A program made the translations under genes and the position numbers. 64,000 bases of DNA from Actinokineospora auranticolor (GTDB lineage: Bacteria > Actinomycetota > Actinomycetes > Mycobacteriales > Pseudonocardiaceae): assembly GCF_002934265.1 (NCBI RefSeq), contig NZ_PTIX01000006.1, positions 186,001 through 250,000 on the forward strand, in the 5' to 3' direction. A model generated the notes under the pieces. The model was not told where the DNA came from. It made no database searches and saw only the letters and a list, made by a program, of their open reading frames with translations. Positions 27,311 to 35,885 of this stretch are shown here, piece after piece; the first letter of the stretch is position 1, and each line of letters starts with the position of its first letter.

Positions 27311-27757
27311 GCCGTCGATCCTCCCACCCGCGAGTGGTCACCACCTACCGCGCTCAGCGGATCCTCAGGTGCCGCACGGCAACCTGGCGGCGGTGCGCGA
27401 CCGGGTCAGTTCCCGCCCCCGGTCGCGCACCACCCGAAGGTGTGACACAGGTCACTGGCGAACCACGGTCGGGGTGAGCCGGTGTCCACAAGGGCCGGCT
27501 GAGCTGCCCCGACTGCGCCCTGCTCTGATCACCGAACGTCGGTTGTCCAAGCGTTTTCCCTGCTCAAGCACCCCCTGTGGACAACTTTGGGCGTCCGCGG
27601 GCGCACTGCGGCAGGCTCCGCCGTGTCAGGATGTGAGAAGAACGCCGTCAGCGCCGACGGTGGCCAGCGCCCCTACCCAACGGCGGTGGAAACCGGCGGC
27701 GCGGCCGTATGCCGTCGCCACGAGCGGCTGCGCGGCACAGACACGAGGAGAACGCGC
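27311..27757. promoter_or_regulatory. Divergent promoter region upstream of the bkd operon
   Basis: These 447 bases between the M20 gene and bkdA contain no convincing gene. DnaA-box-like 9-mers occur at 27483-27491 (TGTCCACAA) and 27576-27584 (TGTGGACAA). GAGGAG at 27745-27750 is the bkdA ribosome site. Confidence 0.4.
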
Positions 27758-28963
27758 ATGTCGTCCCCAGAACAGTGGACGCACCCGGAGCCCCGGGAAG
27801 GCCCCGCCGCCACGGCCGCCGCGCCCACGTCAGAGCAGGTGATCGCGGGATTGCGGGCGACCAGTGAGGGCGGCCCGGAGCTGGTGCAGCTCCTGACGCC
27901 GGAAGGCGAGCGGGTCGAGAACCCGGAGTTCGACCGCTACGTCGCCGACGTGACCGCGGACGACCTGCGGTCGCTCTACCGCGACATGGTCCTGGTCCGC
28001 CGCGCCGACCGCGAGGGCAACGCCCTGCAGCGGCAGGGGCAGCTGGGCATCTGGGTGCCGCTGCTCGGCCAGGAGGCCGCGCAGGTCGGCGCCGGGCGCG
28101 CGCTGCGCGACACCGACATGGTGTTCCCCAGCTACCGCGAGCACGGCGTGGCCTGGTGCCGCGGCATCAGCCCCAAGGACATCCTCGGCATCTTCCGCGG
28201 CACCGACCACGGCAGCTGGGACTCCACCGCCAAGCGCTTCCACCCGTACACGATCGTCATCGGCAACCAGGTGCTCAACGCCGCCGGGTACGCGATGGGC
28301 CAGCGGTTCGAGGGCAAGGTGGGCGACGCCGACGGCGAGGCCACCATGGTCTTCTTCGGCGACGGCGCCACCAGCCAGGGCGACGTGCACGAGGGTTTCG
28401 TGTGGGCGGCGGTCTACGACGCGCCGCTGGTGTTCTTCTGCCAGAACAACCAGTGGGCCATCTCCGAGCCGACCGAGCGCCAGTCCCGGCTCCCGCTCTA
28501 CCAGCGCGCCCGCGGGTACGGCTTCCCCGGCGTGCGGGTCGACGGCAACGACGTGCTGGCCAGCCTCGCGGTGTCGCGCTGGGCGCTCGACGAGTGCAGG
28601 CACGGCAACGGCCCGGTGTTGATCGAGGCGTTCACGTACCGCATGGACGCGCACACCACCACCGACGACCCCACCCGCTACCGGCACTCCGACGAGTTGG
28701 AGGCGTGGAAGCTCAAGGACCCGATCGAGCGCGTCCGGGTCAACCTCGTCCGGCACGGCCACGCCGACCAGGACTTCTTCGACTCGGTCCAGGCCGAGGC
28801 CGACGAACTCGCGGCCGACCTGCGGGACTTCTGCTTCAGCATGCCCCAGCCCCCCACGAGCCAGATCTTCGACCACGTGTACGCCGAGGCCAGCCCGGTC
28901 CTCGACGCGCAGCGCGACGCGTTCCTGGCCTACCACGCCGACTTCGCCGGAGGTGAGCACTGA
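27758..28963 (+). CDS. bkdA: Branched-chain 2-oxoacid dehydrogenase E1 alpha subunit
   Basis: The product is 401 residues from ATG 27758, seven bases after GAGGAG. E1 decarboxylates branched-chain 2-oxoacids (from Val, Leu, Ile) with thiamine diphosphate and transfers the acyl group to the E2 lipoyl arm. The thiamine diphosphate motif is intact (GDGATSQGDVHEGFVWAAVYDAPLVFFCQNNQWAIS). The phosphorylation-loop-like region YRMDAHTTTDDPTRYR and the early segment VRRADREGNALQRQGQLG are typical of bacterial branched-chain or pyruvate E1 alpha. It resembles mycobacterial BkdA (once PdhA), so pyruvate use cannot be excluded. First of a three-gene operon; stop overlaps the next ATG by 1 base. Confidence 0.9.
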   Translation: MSSPEQWTHPEPREGPAATAAAPTSEQVIAGLRATSEGGPELVQLLTPEGERVENPEFDRYVADVTADDLRSLYRDMVLVRRADREGNALQRQGQLGIWVPLLGQEAAQVGAGRALRDTDMVFPSYREHGVAWCRGISPKDILGIFRGTDHGSWDSTAKRFHPYTIVIGNQVLNAAGYAMGQRFEGKVGDADGEATMVFFGDGATSQGDVHEGFVWAAVYDAPLVFFCQNNQWAISEPTERQSRLPLYQRARGYGFPGVRVDGNDVLASLAVSRWALDECRHGNGPVLIEAFTYRMDAHTTTDDPTRYRHSDELEAWKLKDPIERVRVNLVRHGHADQDFFDSVQAEADELAADLRDFCFSMPQPPTSQIFDHVYAEASPVLDAQRDAFLAYHADFAGGEH

Positions 28964-29988
28964 TGGCCGCGCCCGTGATCAACAAGTCCACCCCGGCCTC
29001 GTCCGTCCAGTCCCTGACCCTCGGCAAGGCGCTCAACCTCGGTCTGCGCACCGCGATGGAGGCCGACCCCAAGGTCATCGTCATGGGCGAGGACGTGGGC
29101 AAGCTCGGCGGCGTCTTCCGAATCACCGACGGCCTGCAGAAGGACTTCGGCGAGCACCGCGTGCTCGACACCCCGCTGGCCGAGTCCGGCATCATCGGCA
29201 CCGCGGTCGGCCTGGCCGTGCGCGGGTTCCGGCCGGTGTGCGAGATCCAGTTCGACGGGTTCATCTTCCCCGGCTTCGACCAGATCGTCTCCCAGGTCGC
29301 CAAGCTGCACATGCGCACCCAGGGCCGGGTCAAGGTGCCGCTGGTCATCCGGGTGCCCTTCGGCGGCGGCATCGGCGCGGTCGAGCACCACTCGGAGTCC
29401 CCGGAGTCGTACTTCGCGCACACCGCGGGCCTGAAGGTCGTCGCCTGCTCCAACGCGGTCGACGCCTACTGGATGATCCAGCAGGCGATCCAGTGCGACG
29501 ACCCCGTGCTGTTCTTCGAACCGAAGCGCTACTACCACTCGGGCTTCATGAAGGCCGAGATCGACACCGAGGCCACCCCGGAGCCGCTGTTCGCGTCCCG
29601 GGTCGTGCGCCAGGGCAGCACCGCGACGCTGGTGGCCTACGGGCCGTCGGTGAAGGTCGCGCTGGACGCGGCCACCGCCGCCGAGGAGGACGGGCACTCG
29701 CTCGAGGTCATCGACCTGCGCGCGCTGTCCCCGCTGGACCTGGCGCCGGTGTTCGAGTCGGTGCGCCGCACCGGTCGGCTGGTCGTGGTCAGCGAGGCGC
29801 CGTCGGAGGCGTCGCTGACCTCGGAGATCGCCGCCCGGGTGCAGCAGGAGTGCTTCTACTCGCTGGAAGCGCCGGTGCTGCGGGTGACCGGCTTCGACAC
29901 GCCGTACCCGCCCGCCAAGTTGGAGGAGGAGTTCCTCCCCGACCTGGACCGGGTGCTGGACGCCGTCGACCGATCCCTGGCGTGGTGA
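28963..29988 (+). CDS. bkdB: Branched-chain 2-oxoacid dehydrogenase E1 beta subunit
   Basis: The product is 341 residues with its ATG in the TGATG junction after bkdA. It carries the transketolase pyrimidine-binding domain (KVIVMGEDVGKLGGVFRITDGLQKDFG, DTPLAESGIIGTAVGLAVRGFRPVCEIQFDGFIFPGFDQIVSQVAKLHMRTQG). The C-terminal transketolase domain has VIDLRALSPLDLAPVFESVRRTGRLVVVSEA. It forms the alpha2beta2 E1 heterotetramer with the upstream product. Confidence 0.93.
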   Translation: MAAPVINKSTPASSVQSLTLGKALNLGLRTAMEADPKVIVMGEDVGKLGGVFRITDGLQKDFGEHRVLDTPLAESGIIGTAVGLAVRGFRPVCEIQFDGFIFPGFDQIVSQVAKLHMRTQGRVKVPLVIRVPFGGGIGAVEHHSESPESYFAHTAGLKVVACSNAVDAYWMIQQAIQCDDPVLFFEPKRYYHSGFMKAEIDTEATPEPLFASRVVRQGSTATLVAYGPSVKVALDAATAAEEDGHSLEVIDLRALSPLDLAPVFESVRRTGRLVVVSEAPSEASLTSEIAARVQQECFYSLEAPVLRVTGFDTPYPPAKLEEEFLPDLDRVLDAVDRSLAW

Positions 29989-29991
29989 GCG

Positions 29992-31431
29992 ATGCCTGAG
30001 TACAAGAGCTTCCCGCTGCCGGACACCGCGGAGGGGCTGACCGAGGCCGAGATCCTGAGCTGGCACGTGCGGCCGGGCGACGCGGTCACGGTCAACCAGA
30101 TCATCGTGGAGATCGAGACGGCGAAGGCGGCCGTGGAGCTGCCCTGCCCGTGGGCGGGTGTGGTCACGGAGCTGCACGTCCAGCCGGGGCAGACGGTGGA
30201 CGTCGGCACGCCGATCCTGACGATCGACGTCGATCCGGGTGGCGCGGCCGCGCCGACCCCGGCCCCGGCCGCCGCCAAGCCCGCCGCGGTCGAGGCACCC
30301 GCCGAGGAGGAGATGAAGCCGCTGGTCGGCTACGGCTCCAAGGCGGTCACGGCCAAGCGCCGCGCCCGCAAGGGCGGCGCCCCGGCTTCGGCTCCCGCCG
30401 CAGCCCCGGCCGCCGCGGTCTCCGCGCCTGCGGTCTCGGTGCCCGCGGTCCCGGCTCCCGCAGTCCCGGTGCCCACGGCCCCGGCGAACGGGACGCCGCT
30501 GCCCCAGCGCTCGGCGGTGCCGGACTCCCCGGCGGCCCTGCTCGACCCACCGGGCGGGTACGTGCCCCTGGCCAAACCGCCGGTCCGCAAGCTGGCCAAG
30601 GACCTCGGCGTCGACCTGCGCGCGTTGGCAGGCACGGGCGACCAGGGCGTCATCACCCGCGCCGACGTCGAACGAGCCGCAGCAGGCACCGCGGAAGCCA
30701 CCCCGGCAGCGGCCCCGGTCCAGGTACCGGGCGCCCGGGAACGCCGCGTCCCGATCAAGGGCGTCCGCAAGGTCACCGCGCAAGCCATGGTCAGCAGCGC
30801 CTTCACCGCGCCGCACGTCACCGAGTTCCTGACGGTCGACGTGACCCCGATGATGGAGCTGCGCGCCAAGCTCAAGGACCACCCCCGCTTCCGCGGCGTC
30901 CGCCTCACCCCCCTGGCGTTCTGCGCCAAGGCGGTCACCTTGGCCGCCCAACGCACCCCGGAGATCAACAGCTCCTGGGACGAAGCGGCCCAGGAGATCG
31001 TCTTCAAGGACTACGTGCACCTCGGCATCGCGGCCGCCACCCCGCGCGGCCTGATCGTGCCCAAGGTCCGCGACGCCGAAACCCTGTCCCTGCGCGACCT
31101 GGCCATCGCCCTGGACACCCTGACCACCACCGCCCGCGACGGCAAGACCCCACCCGCCGACATGGTCAACGGCACCTTCACCATCACCAACATCGGCGTC
31201 TTCGGCATCGACACCGGCACCCCCATCATCAACCCGGGTGAGTCGGCGATCCTGGCCTTCGGCGCCATCCGCGACACCCCCTGGGTGGTGGACGGCGAAA
31301 TCAAGATCCGCAAGGTCTGCCAACTGGCCCTCAGCTTCGACCACCGCCTGGTCGACGGCCAACAGGGCTCGGAGTTCCTGGCCGAAGTCGGCACCCTCCT
31401 CGCCGACCCGTCCTTCGCCATCACCTACTAG
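29992..31431 (+). CDS. bkdC: Branched-chain 2-oxoacid dehydrogenase E2 (dihydrolipoyl acyltransferase)
   Basis: The product is 479 residues with the standard E2 layout. One N-terminal lipoyl domain comes first (VEIETAKAAVELPCPWAG; the Lys in ETAKA is lipoylated). An Ala/Pro linker rich in PAVP-type repeats spans about 85-180. The peripheral-subunit-binding domain reads VRKLAKDLGVDLRALAGTGDQGVITRADVERAA. The catalytic domain ends in LSFDHRLVDGQQGSEFL, with the His and Asp of the acyltransferase site. It is 3 bases downstream of bkdB and ends the operon. No E3 gene is present in this window. Confidence 0.93.
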   Translation: MPEYKSFPLPDTAEGLTEAEILSWHVRPGDAVTVNQIIVEIETAKAAVELPCPWAGVVTELHVQPGQTVDVGTPILTIDVDPGGAAAPTPAPAAAKPAAVEAPAEEEMKPLVGYGSKAVTAKRRARKGGAPASAPAAAPAAAVSAPAVSVPAVPAPAVPVPTAPANGTPLPQRSAVPDSPAALLDPPGGYVPLAKPPVRKLAKDLGVDLRALAGTGDQGVITRADVERAAAGTAEATPAAAPVQVPGARERRVPIKGVRKVTAQAMVSSAFTAPHVTEFLTVDVTPMMELRAKLKDHPRFRGVRLTPLAFCAKAVTLAAQRTPEINSSWDEAAQEIVFKDYVHLGIAAATPRGLIVPKVRDAETLSLRDLAIALDTLTTTARDGKTPPADMVNGTFTITNIGVFGIDTGTPIINPGESAILAFGAIRDTPWVVDGEIKIRKVCQLALSFDHRLVDGQQGSEFLAEVGTLLADPSFAITY

Positions 31432-31445
31432 CAGCCACACCCAGG

Positions 31446-31476
31446 AACGCCCGGCCGAACACCCCGGCCGGGCGTT
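31446..31476 (+). terminator. Terminator of the bkd operon
   Basis: A perfect 12-bp inverted repeat (AACGCCCGGCCG, 7-nt loop, complement) ending in TTT starts 15 bases after the bkdC stop. Confidence 0.85.
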
Positions 31477-31693
31477 TCGCATCCCTGCCCGAGTTCCGTT
31501 CCACCCGGTACTCGCGATGAGCACGCACGCGGCACCACCGCGAAAACCGGTTCACGTCCCCGCTCCCTGCCGAGTTGCTTCCAAGCTGGACGCGGCCCCG
31601 AAAGCCGTAATGACCTCGCCGCGCCGTTCAACTCATCCATGGACGTGTCTTGCAGGACGAGTGCGGCGGGGTGAGCGAGTGCGGCGGCGCAGA

Positions 31694-32041
31694 GTGGCTC
31701 AGGTGGTCTTCTTGTGCTGCTTGTCCCAGTTCCTCACCGCGTGCCCGTCAGGCCCGTCCACAGCTCTGGGCCGCGGCGCGCTGATGCTCGCCATTCCCTT
31801 GCTGGGCCTTACCCTCGCCATCATGGACGCCGTCGAGGCGGCCCGAAGAACTTGGGCCCGCAGCAAAGCAGCCTGGTCACGACGAGTACCGGCGTTGGTC
31901 CGCGGGCTGGGCTACCTGTACGGCCCACTTGGGCAACGCCCCGCGCCGCTGCGGGAGTCCTCCGCGCTCCGACTCGCGAGCGCTCAGATCGGCGAGGCCG
32001 TGCACCACGTCCAGGAATCACGGAAGGCCGCGGCACGATGA
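31694..32041 (+). CDS. Small hypothetical membrane protein
   Basis: This is a possible 115-residue product from GTG 31694; the start is uncertain because no good ribosome site is seen. It has two hydrophobic segments: an N-terminal one ending LSQFLTAC, which resembles a lipoprotein signal, and LMLAIPLLGLTLAIMDA. A basic helical tail follows. The strongest support is an ATGA overlap with the start of the DUF2335 gene. I recognise no family. Base composition is less GC-biased than neighbouring operons. Confidence 0.4.
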   Translation: MAQVVFLCCLSQFLTACPSGPSTALGRGALMLAIPLLGLTLAIMDAVEAARRTWARSKAAWSRRVPALVRGLGYLYGPLGQRPAPLRESSALRLASAQIGEAVHHVQESRKAAAR

Positions 32042-32342
32042 CGCAGAGCGAGGCGGCAGGCGAAATCCAGGCCTACGCCGACAGCGATGGCGACACCCGC
32101 AGACTGGTCGAGAATCAACTCGACCGCGTGCACTGGCAGACCAGGCAGCAGTACTTCCTCCAGTGGGCAGGTTTGATCTTCGGCTTCCTGATCACCTGGC
32201 TTTCCTGGCCGGTGCCACGTACCTCATCCAGAGCGGGCACGACGTCGCCGGAACGATCCTGGGTTCGGTGGACCTGGTCGCACTGGTCACCGTCTTCGTC
32301 ATCGGCCGGAAGGCTTCGCCTGGTCCGACAGGCGGGCAGTGA
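32038..32342 (+). pseudogene. DUF2335 membrane protein, interrupted by a frameshift
   Basis: Translation from ATG 32038 gives MTQSEAAGEIQAYADS...RRLVENQLDRVHWQTRQQYFLQWAGLIFGFLI, the first half of a DUF2335 protein. Near 32200 the frame is lost. The conserved second half (FLAGATYLIQSGHDVAGTILGSVDLVALVTVFVIGRK) continues in the -1 frame to a stop at 32342. DUF2335 proteins are small, with two membrane helices joined by an NGHxVAGTIL-type loop. One missing base near CACCTGGCTTTCC would explain it, as would a sequencing error or ribosomal frameshifting. The predicted in-frame product ends in an unrelated Ser/Arg tail. Confidence 0.75.
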
Positions 32343-32358
32343 CGACCCCGGGTTGAGG

Positions 32359-33009
32359 TCAACCGGTTGAGGCGAGGATGGAGAGGCCGTCTTGGAGGGC
32401 GCGTTTGGTGGCGGTCAGGCCGTCTTCGTCGATCATGTCTCGGAGGCAGCGGCAGTCGGCGAGGTCGCGGGGGGCGGTGGCGCAGACGTGGACGCCCAGG
32501 ACGCGGAGGGTGGTGATCAGGTGGGTGGTGTCCGGGGTGCCCGCGCCGACTTCGGTGAGGCGGCGGGTGATCTGGCCCGCGACCGTCCTGGCCACCGCCG
32601 CGTTGCCGGGGACCGCCGTGTCCAGCAGGCGTTCCAGTAGTTCTCGGCTCTGGTCGTCGGCGCTGGCCAGGCTGCGGGCCAGTTGGGCGAAGCGCGTGCA
32701 GGCCGCGGCCGGTTCGGCGGACAGCAGGGCGGTCCAGGTGTCGTCGTCGACGGCGAAGCGGGCGCGGGTGGCGATCGCGGCCTGCCAGTGCGGTGTGGCG
32801 ATGCGGCCGCCTTCGGTGCGGGTCGCCGCGCGCATGGGTACGGGGCGGGTCCTCGACTGCTGCGCGGGTACGACCGCCGCCGATCGCCTGCGGAAGAACC
32901 TGCCGAGCAGCGCGTGCTCGGGGCAGCGCTGACCGCGCCGCCGCACCGGAGTACGGCAGCGCGTGCCGTCCGGTGTCTTCCTGCTCCCGCAGACCGCCAC
33001 AGGCCACAT
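32359..33009 (-). CDS. Hypothetical protein with an N-terminal Cys/His cluster
   Basis: The product is 216 residues from ATG 33009; an open frame continues upstream, so the start is provisional. The N-terminus (VCGSRKTPDGTRCRTPVRRRGQRCPEHAL) has the spacing C-x10-C-x9-C-x2-H, which looks like a small zinc-binding module common in actinobacterial and phage proteins. The remainder is helical and hydrophilic, with a Cys-rich patch near the end (VCATAPRDLADCRCLRDMI). I do not recognise a family. Confidence 0.55.
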   Translation of the reverse strand: MWPVAVCGSRKTPDGTRCRTPVRRRGQRCPEHALLGRFFRRRSAAVVPAQQSRTRPVPMRAATRTEGGRIATPHWQAAIATRARFAVDDDTWTALLSAEPAAACTRFAQLARSLASADDQSRELLERLLDTAVPGNAAVARTVAGQITRRLTEVGAGTPDTTHLITTLRVLGVHVCATAPRDLADCRCLRDMIDEDGLTATKRALQDGLSILASTG

Positions 33010-33111
33010 GGTGCAGACCCGGCGGGTGGCTGTCACCCGCCGTGCCCCGATCAGGCGAGCGGGCGGCGGCACATCCTCCCCACTCGGCATGCTTTGTCCG
33101 AAAAGTGCGGG

Positions 33112-33732
33112 TCAGCGGCCGGGGAGGTCGAAGTGCGCGATGAGCGTCGCCGCGAACGGCAGGTCGCCCTTGACCCTGACCTTCCCGGTGAGGAACAGCA
33201 GGGGCAGGTTGACCTCGCCGGTGAGCGCGCGGAGGAAGTCGGTCGGCGCGAGGGTGATCGTGACGCGGGGGTCGGCGGTGGGGGACCGCCCCGAGGTGCA
33301 GGTGCCGTGGTCGATGACGGTTTCGAACCGGTCCTCGACGGCGCCGGTGAACCGCCAGTGGATGACGGCGCGCAGGGTGGCGGTCCGGGTCGGGTCCAGG
33401 TGGTCGGACATGCGGCGGAAGACCTCGGTGAACACGACCTGCCGCAGCGCGGGGTGGGCGGTCAGCGCGTCGAGGTGCGCGGGGGTGGTGCGGCGCAGGA
33501 ACCGGAGGAAGGTGTCGGTGCGCATGGTCGCCAGGTCGACGCCCGCGCGCGCCCGGCCCAGCGTGTCCAGGACCTCCACCAGGCGGACGAACTCGTCCGG
33601 GGTGAGCCGCGCCGGGTCGACCGCGTCGGCGAAGGCGTCGAGGTTCACGCGCGCACCCGGATCCCGCCACGGGCCGGGTGTGTGGCCGATAGCATCGTCG
33701 GCGGTGTCCGGCGGGCGATCGGATTCCGTCAT
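33112..33732 (-). CDS. SCP2 sterol-carrier-like domain protein
   Basis: The product is 206 residues from ATG 33732 (GGGAGG upstream). The C-terminal third fits the SCP2 lipid-binding fold: VIHWRFTGAVEDRFETVIDHGTC, then VTITLAPTDFLRALTGEVNLPLLFLTGKVRVKGDLPFAATL. The N-terminal 100 residues are helical and specific to actinobacterial members. SCP2 proteins bind fatty acyl chains or sterols in the cytoplasm. It is divergent from a TetR gene, with a TACCGCCGAGTA palindrome between them, which ties it to lipid metabolism. Confidence 0.8.
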   Translation of the reverse strand: MTESDRPPDTADDAIGHTPGPWRDPGARVNLDAFADAVDPARLTPDEFVRLVEVLDTLGRARAGVDLATMRTDTFLRFLRRTTPAHLDALTAHPALRQVVFTEVFRRMSDHLDPTRTATLRAVIHWRFTGAVEDRFETVIDHGTCTSGRSPTADPRVTITLAPTDFLRALTGEVNLPLLFLTGKVRVKGDLPFAATLIAHFDLPGR

Positions 33733-33746
33733 GCACACCTCCCGAA

Positions 33747-33762
33747 CCTACCGCCGAGTAGG
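33747..33762. promoter_or_regulatory. TetR-type operator between SCP2 and TetR genes
   Basis: CCTACCGCCGAGTAGG is an inverted repeat (CCTAC-N6-GTAGG) 15 bases upstream of the SCP2 start and 53 bases upstream of the TetR start. It closely resembles the fabG4/fadA2 operator read on its minus strand (CCTACTCTCCAGTAAG). Confidence 0.6.
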
Positions 33763-33814
33763 CTACGGGCGGGTAGGTCGGTAGGCAAGAGGGGTCAACG
33801 AGCGGAGGTCCGGC

Positions 33815-34471
33815 GTGAGCGTCGACGAGCGGAGTCGGCCGACACGCGCGAAGCGGCTGCCCCGGGAGGTCCGCGAGCGCCAGATCCTCGACGCCGCCGT
33901 CCGGGTGTTCTCCCAGCACGGCTACCACAACGCGTCGATGGACGAGATCTCCGACGTCGCGGGCGTCTCCAAGCCGATGATCTACGCCTACCTGGGGCAC
34001 AAGGAAGACCTCTTCGCCGCCTGCATCCGCCGCGAGGCGACCCTGCTGATGGAGGCCATCGCGGGCGGCGTCCGCGCGGAACTGCCACCGGACATGCAGC
34101 TCTGGCACGGCCTGCGCGCGTTCTTCCGCTTCGTCGGCGCCCAGCGCGAGAGCTGGCGCGTCCTGCACCGCCAGGCCATCTCCCAGGGCGGCCCCTTCAG
34201 CGACGAACTGCTGGCCATGCGCAACCGCGCCATCACCCTCGTCGACGCCCTCCTGGTCCGCTCGGCCACCAGCCGCGGCCTGGACGAGACCGCCCGCAAG
34301 TCCACCGAGGCCCTGGCCGCCGCCCTGGTCGGCGCGGGCGAATCCCTGGCCGATTGGTGGCTGGACCACCCGGACGTCCCGGAGAAGGTCGTCGCCTCCT
34401 GGCTGATGAACCTGGTCTGGATGGGCCTCGGCGACCTCGTCGACGGCTCGGTCTGGACACCGTCCGAGTAG
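33815..34471 (+). CDS. TetR/AcrR-family regulator, probable lipid-metabolism repressor
   Basis: The product is 218 residues from GTG 33815 with GGAGG six bases upstream. The helix-turn-helix is REVRERQILDAAVRVFSQHGYHNASMDEISDVAGVSKPMIYAYLGHKEDLFAACI (about 18-70). The C-terminal ligand domain is helical with an aromatic-rich end (WWLDHPDVPEKVVASWLMNLVWMGLGD). Its promoter carries a palindrome matching the one between fabG4 and fadA2 3.5 kb away. I therefore infer autoregulation and control of htdX-fabG4/fadA2, perhaps with an acyl-CoA inducer. Confidence 0.88.
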   Translation: MSVDERSRPTRAKRLPREVRERQILDAAVRVFSQHGYHNASMDEISDVAGVSKPMIYAYLGHKEDLFAACIRREATLLMEAIAGGVRAELPPDMQLWHGLRAFFRFVGAQRESWRVLHRQAISQGGPFSDELLAMRNRAITLVDALLVRSATSRGLDETARKSTEALAAALVGAGESLADWWLDHPDVPEKVVASWLMNLVWMGLGDLVDGSVWTPSE

Positions 34472-34537
34472 CCCCCGGCCCGCGCCGAGCTCGATCACGA
34501 CGCGCTCCGGGTCGCCCGCGTAGTCGAACTGGCCGAA

Positions 34538-35053
34538 CTAGCGGTGGGCGTAGAGGTCGCGGAGGAGCGCGACTTCGGCGCCGTGGTGGATGGCTTCCCG
34601 GTTGATGTGCAGGACCAAGGTGGCCAAGGGATATTCGGCGTGGGCGCCTTCGGCTGGGCCGCAGGGCTTGGCGAGGTCCGCTTCGGCCAGGCCCCGGACA
34701 CCGGTGATCCAGTGCGTGTAGGCCTCGTCCAGTTGGGTCAGGGCGCCTTCGGCGGTTCCCGAGTACGGGTGGGTGTTCGGGTCGAACGGGGGTCCGTCGA
34801 AGTGGTTGGCGGCGCGGTAGGCGAAGACGCCGACGAGGTGGCCCAGGCGCCAGGCGATGGTGGTCACCGGGGGTGGGGTGGGCGGGTTGGGGTCCCAGTC
34901 GATGGCGTAGCCCGAGCCCGAGGGGCGGACCGACCACATGTCGGGGACCGGTTCCCACAGGTACTCGTGGTCGTCGAGGCCGGTCAGGCGGGGGAGGAAC
35001 TGGTTGGTCCAGTGCCATTCGAGCTGGTCGACCAAGTGCTGTGCCCAGTCCAT
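34538..35053 (-). CDS. DinB-family protein
   Basis: The product is 171 residues from ATG 35053. It has the DinB/YfiT four-helix-bundle pattern, with putative metal-binding His residues in TTIAWRLGHLVGVFAYRAANHF and LVLHINREAIHHGAEVALLRDLY. The tryptophan-rich early segment (DMWSVRP) is typical. Many actinobacterial members are mycothiol-dependent or of unknown function. It is 10 bases downstream of the htdX stop on the same strand, so it may be the last gene of the htdX-fabG4 transcript. Confidence 0.85.
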   Translation of the reverse strand: MDWAQHLVDQLEWHWTNQFLPRLTGLDDHEYLWEPVPDMWSVRPSGSGYAIDWDPNPPTPPPVTTIAWRLGHLVGVFAYRAANHFDGPPFDPNTHPYSGTAEGALTQLDEAYTHWITGVRGLAEADLAKPCGPAEGAHAEYPLATLVLHINREAIHHGAEVALLRDLYAHR

Positions 35054-35063
35054 GGTCTCGGCC

Positions 35064-35885
35064 CTAGGCGTGGTCCGGGGCGCCCGCAGCGGTGATCGTG
35101 CCCGTCAGGTGCGGCTTGCCGCCGCGGAGGCCGTGCACGGTGAACTCCGTGCCGTCGGTGTGGAAGCCGACGCGGTTGGGGAGGAACAGGGGGAGTTTGA
35201 ACCGCACGTCGACGGTGAAGGTGTGGGCGAGTCGGCCCTCGAAGGCGGCCAGGCAGCGGGCTTTGGTCCACATGCCGTGGGCGATGGCGCGGCGGAAACC
35301 GAAGAGGCGGGCGGTGAGGCGGTGCAGGTGGATCGGGTTGCGGTCGCCGGAGACTTCCGCGTACCGGCGGCCGGTGTCGCCGGGGACGTGCCAGGTCGCG
35401 GTCGGTTCGGGAGGGGTTTCGCCGCTTGGACCGCTCGACCCGCCGCCGGGCGATCGGCGCAGGTAGGTGCTGGTGTCGTTCCAGACAGCCTCGCCTCGCA
35501 CGAACACCTCGGTGATGACGTCGAACTGGCTGCCCCTGGGGTGTGCGCGCAGGTTCGCCACGCGCACCCGCAAGTCCAGTGGTTCGTCGACGCGCACGGG
35601 GCGGTGTTGGGTGATGCGGTTGGCGATGTGCACCGAACCGATCAGCGGGAACGGGAAGTCGCGGTCGGTCATCAGCTTGACCTGCAAGGGGAATCCGAGC
35701 ACGTGCGGGTACGTGGCGGGGAGTTCGTCGCTCAGCCGGAAGCAGCAGACGCGCGCGTAGTCGGCGAGGTGTTCGGGGTCGACGCGCACGCGGTGCAGCT
35801 CGTATGACCTGTCCGGTAACTCACCGCCCTTCTTGGTGAATCCCATAAGAGCGGCCTTCACGAACAACGGCGCTAACCCGCTCAT
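35064..35885 (-). CDS. htdX: MaoC-type (R)-3-hydroxyacyl dehydratase, HtdX-like
   Basis: The product is 273 residues (M. tuberculosis HtdX is 280). ATG 35885 overlaps the fabG4 stop by one base (TGATG). It is a double hot-dog protein. The C-terminal half has the hydratase motif YAEVSGDRNPIHLHRLTARLFGFRRAIAHGMWTKARCLA, with the catalytic Asp and His in SGDRNPIH. The enzyme removes or adds water at 3-hydroxyacyl/trans-2-enoyl chains. The order htdX-fabG4 with divergent fadA2 is the same as Rv0241c-Rv0243. Confidence 0.9.
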   Translation of the reverse strand: MSGLAPLFVKAALMGFTKKGGELPDRSYELHRVRVDPEHLADYARVCCFRLSDELPATYPHVLGFPLQVKLMTDRDFPFPLIGSVHIANRITQHRPVRVDEPLDLRVRVANLRAHPRGSQFDVITEVFVRGEAVWNDTSTYLRRSPGGGSSGPSGETPPEPTATWHVPGDTGRRYAEVSGDRNPIHLHRLTARLFGFRRAIAHGMWTKARCLAAFEGRLAHTFTVDVRFKLPLFLPNRVGFHTDGTEFTVHGLRGGKPHLTGTITAAGAPDHA

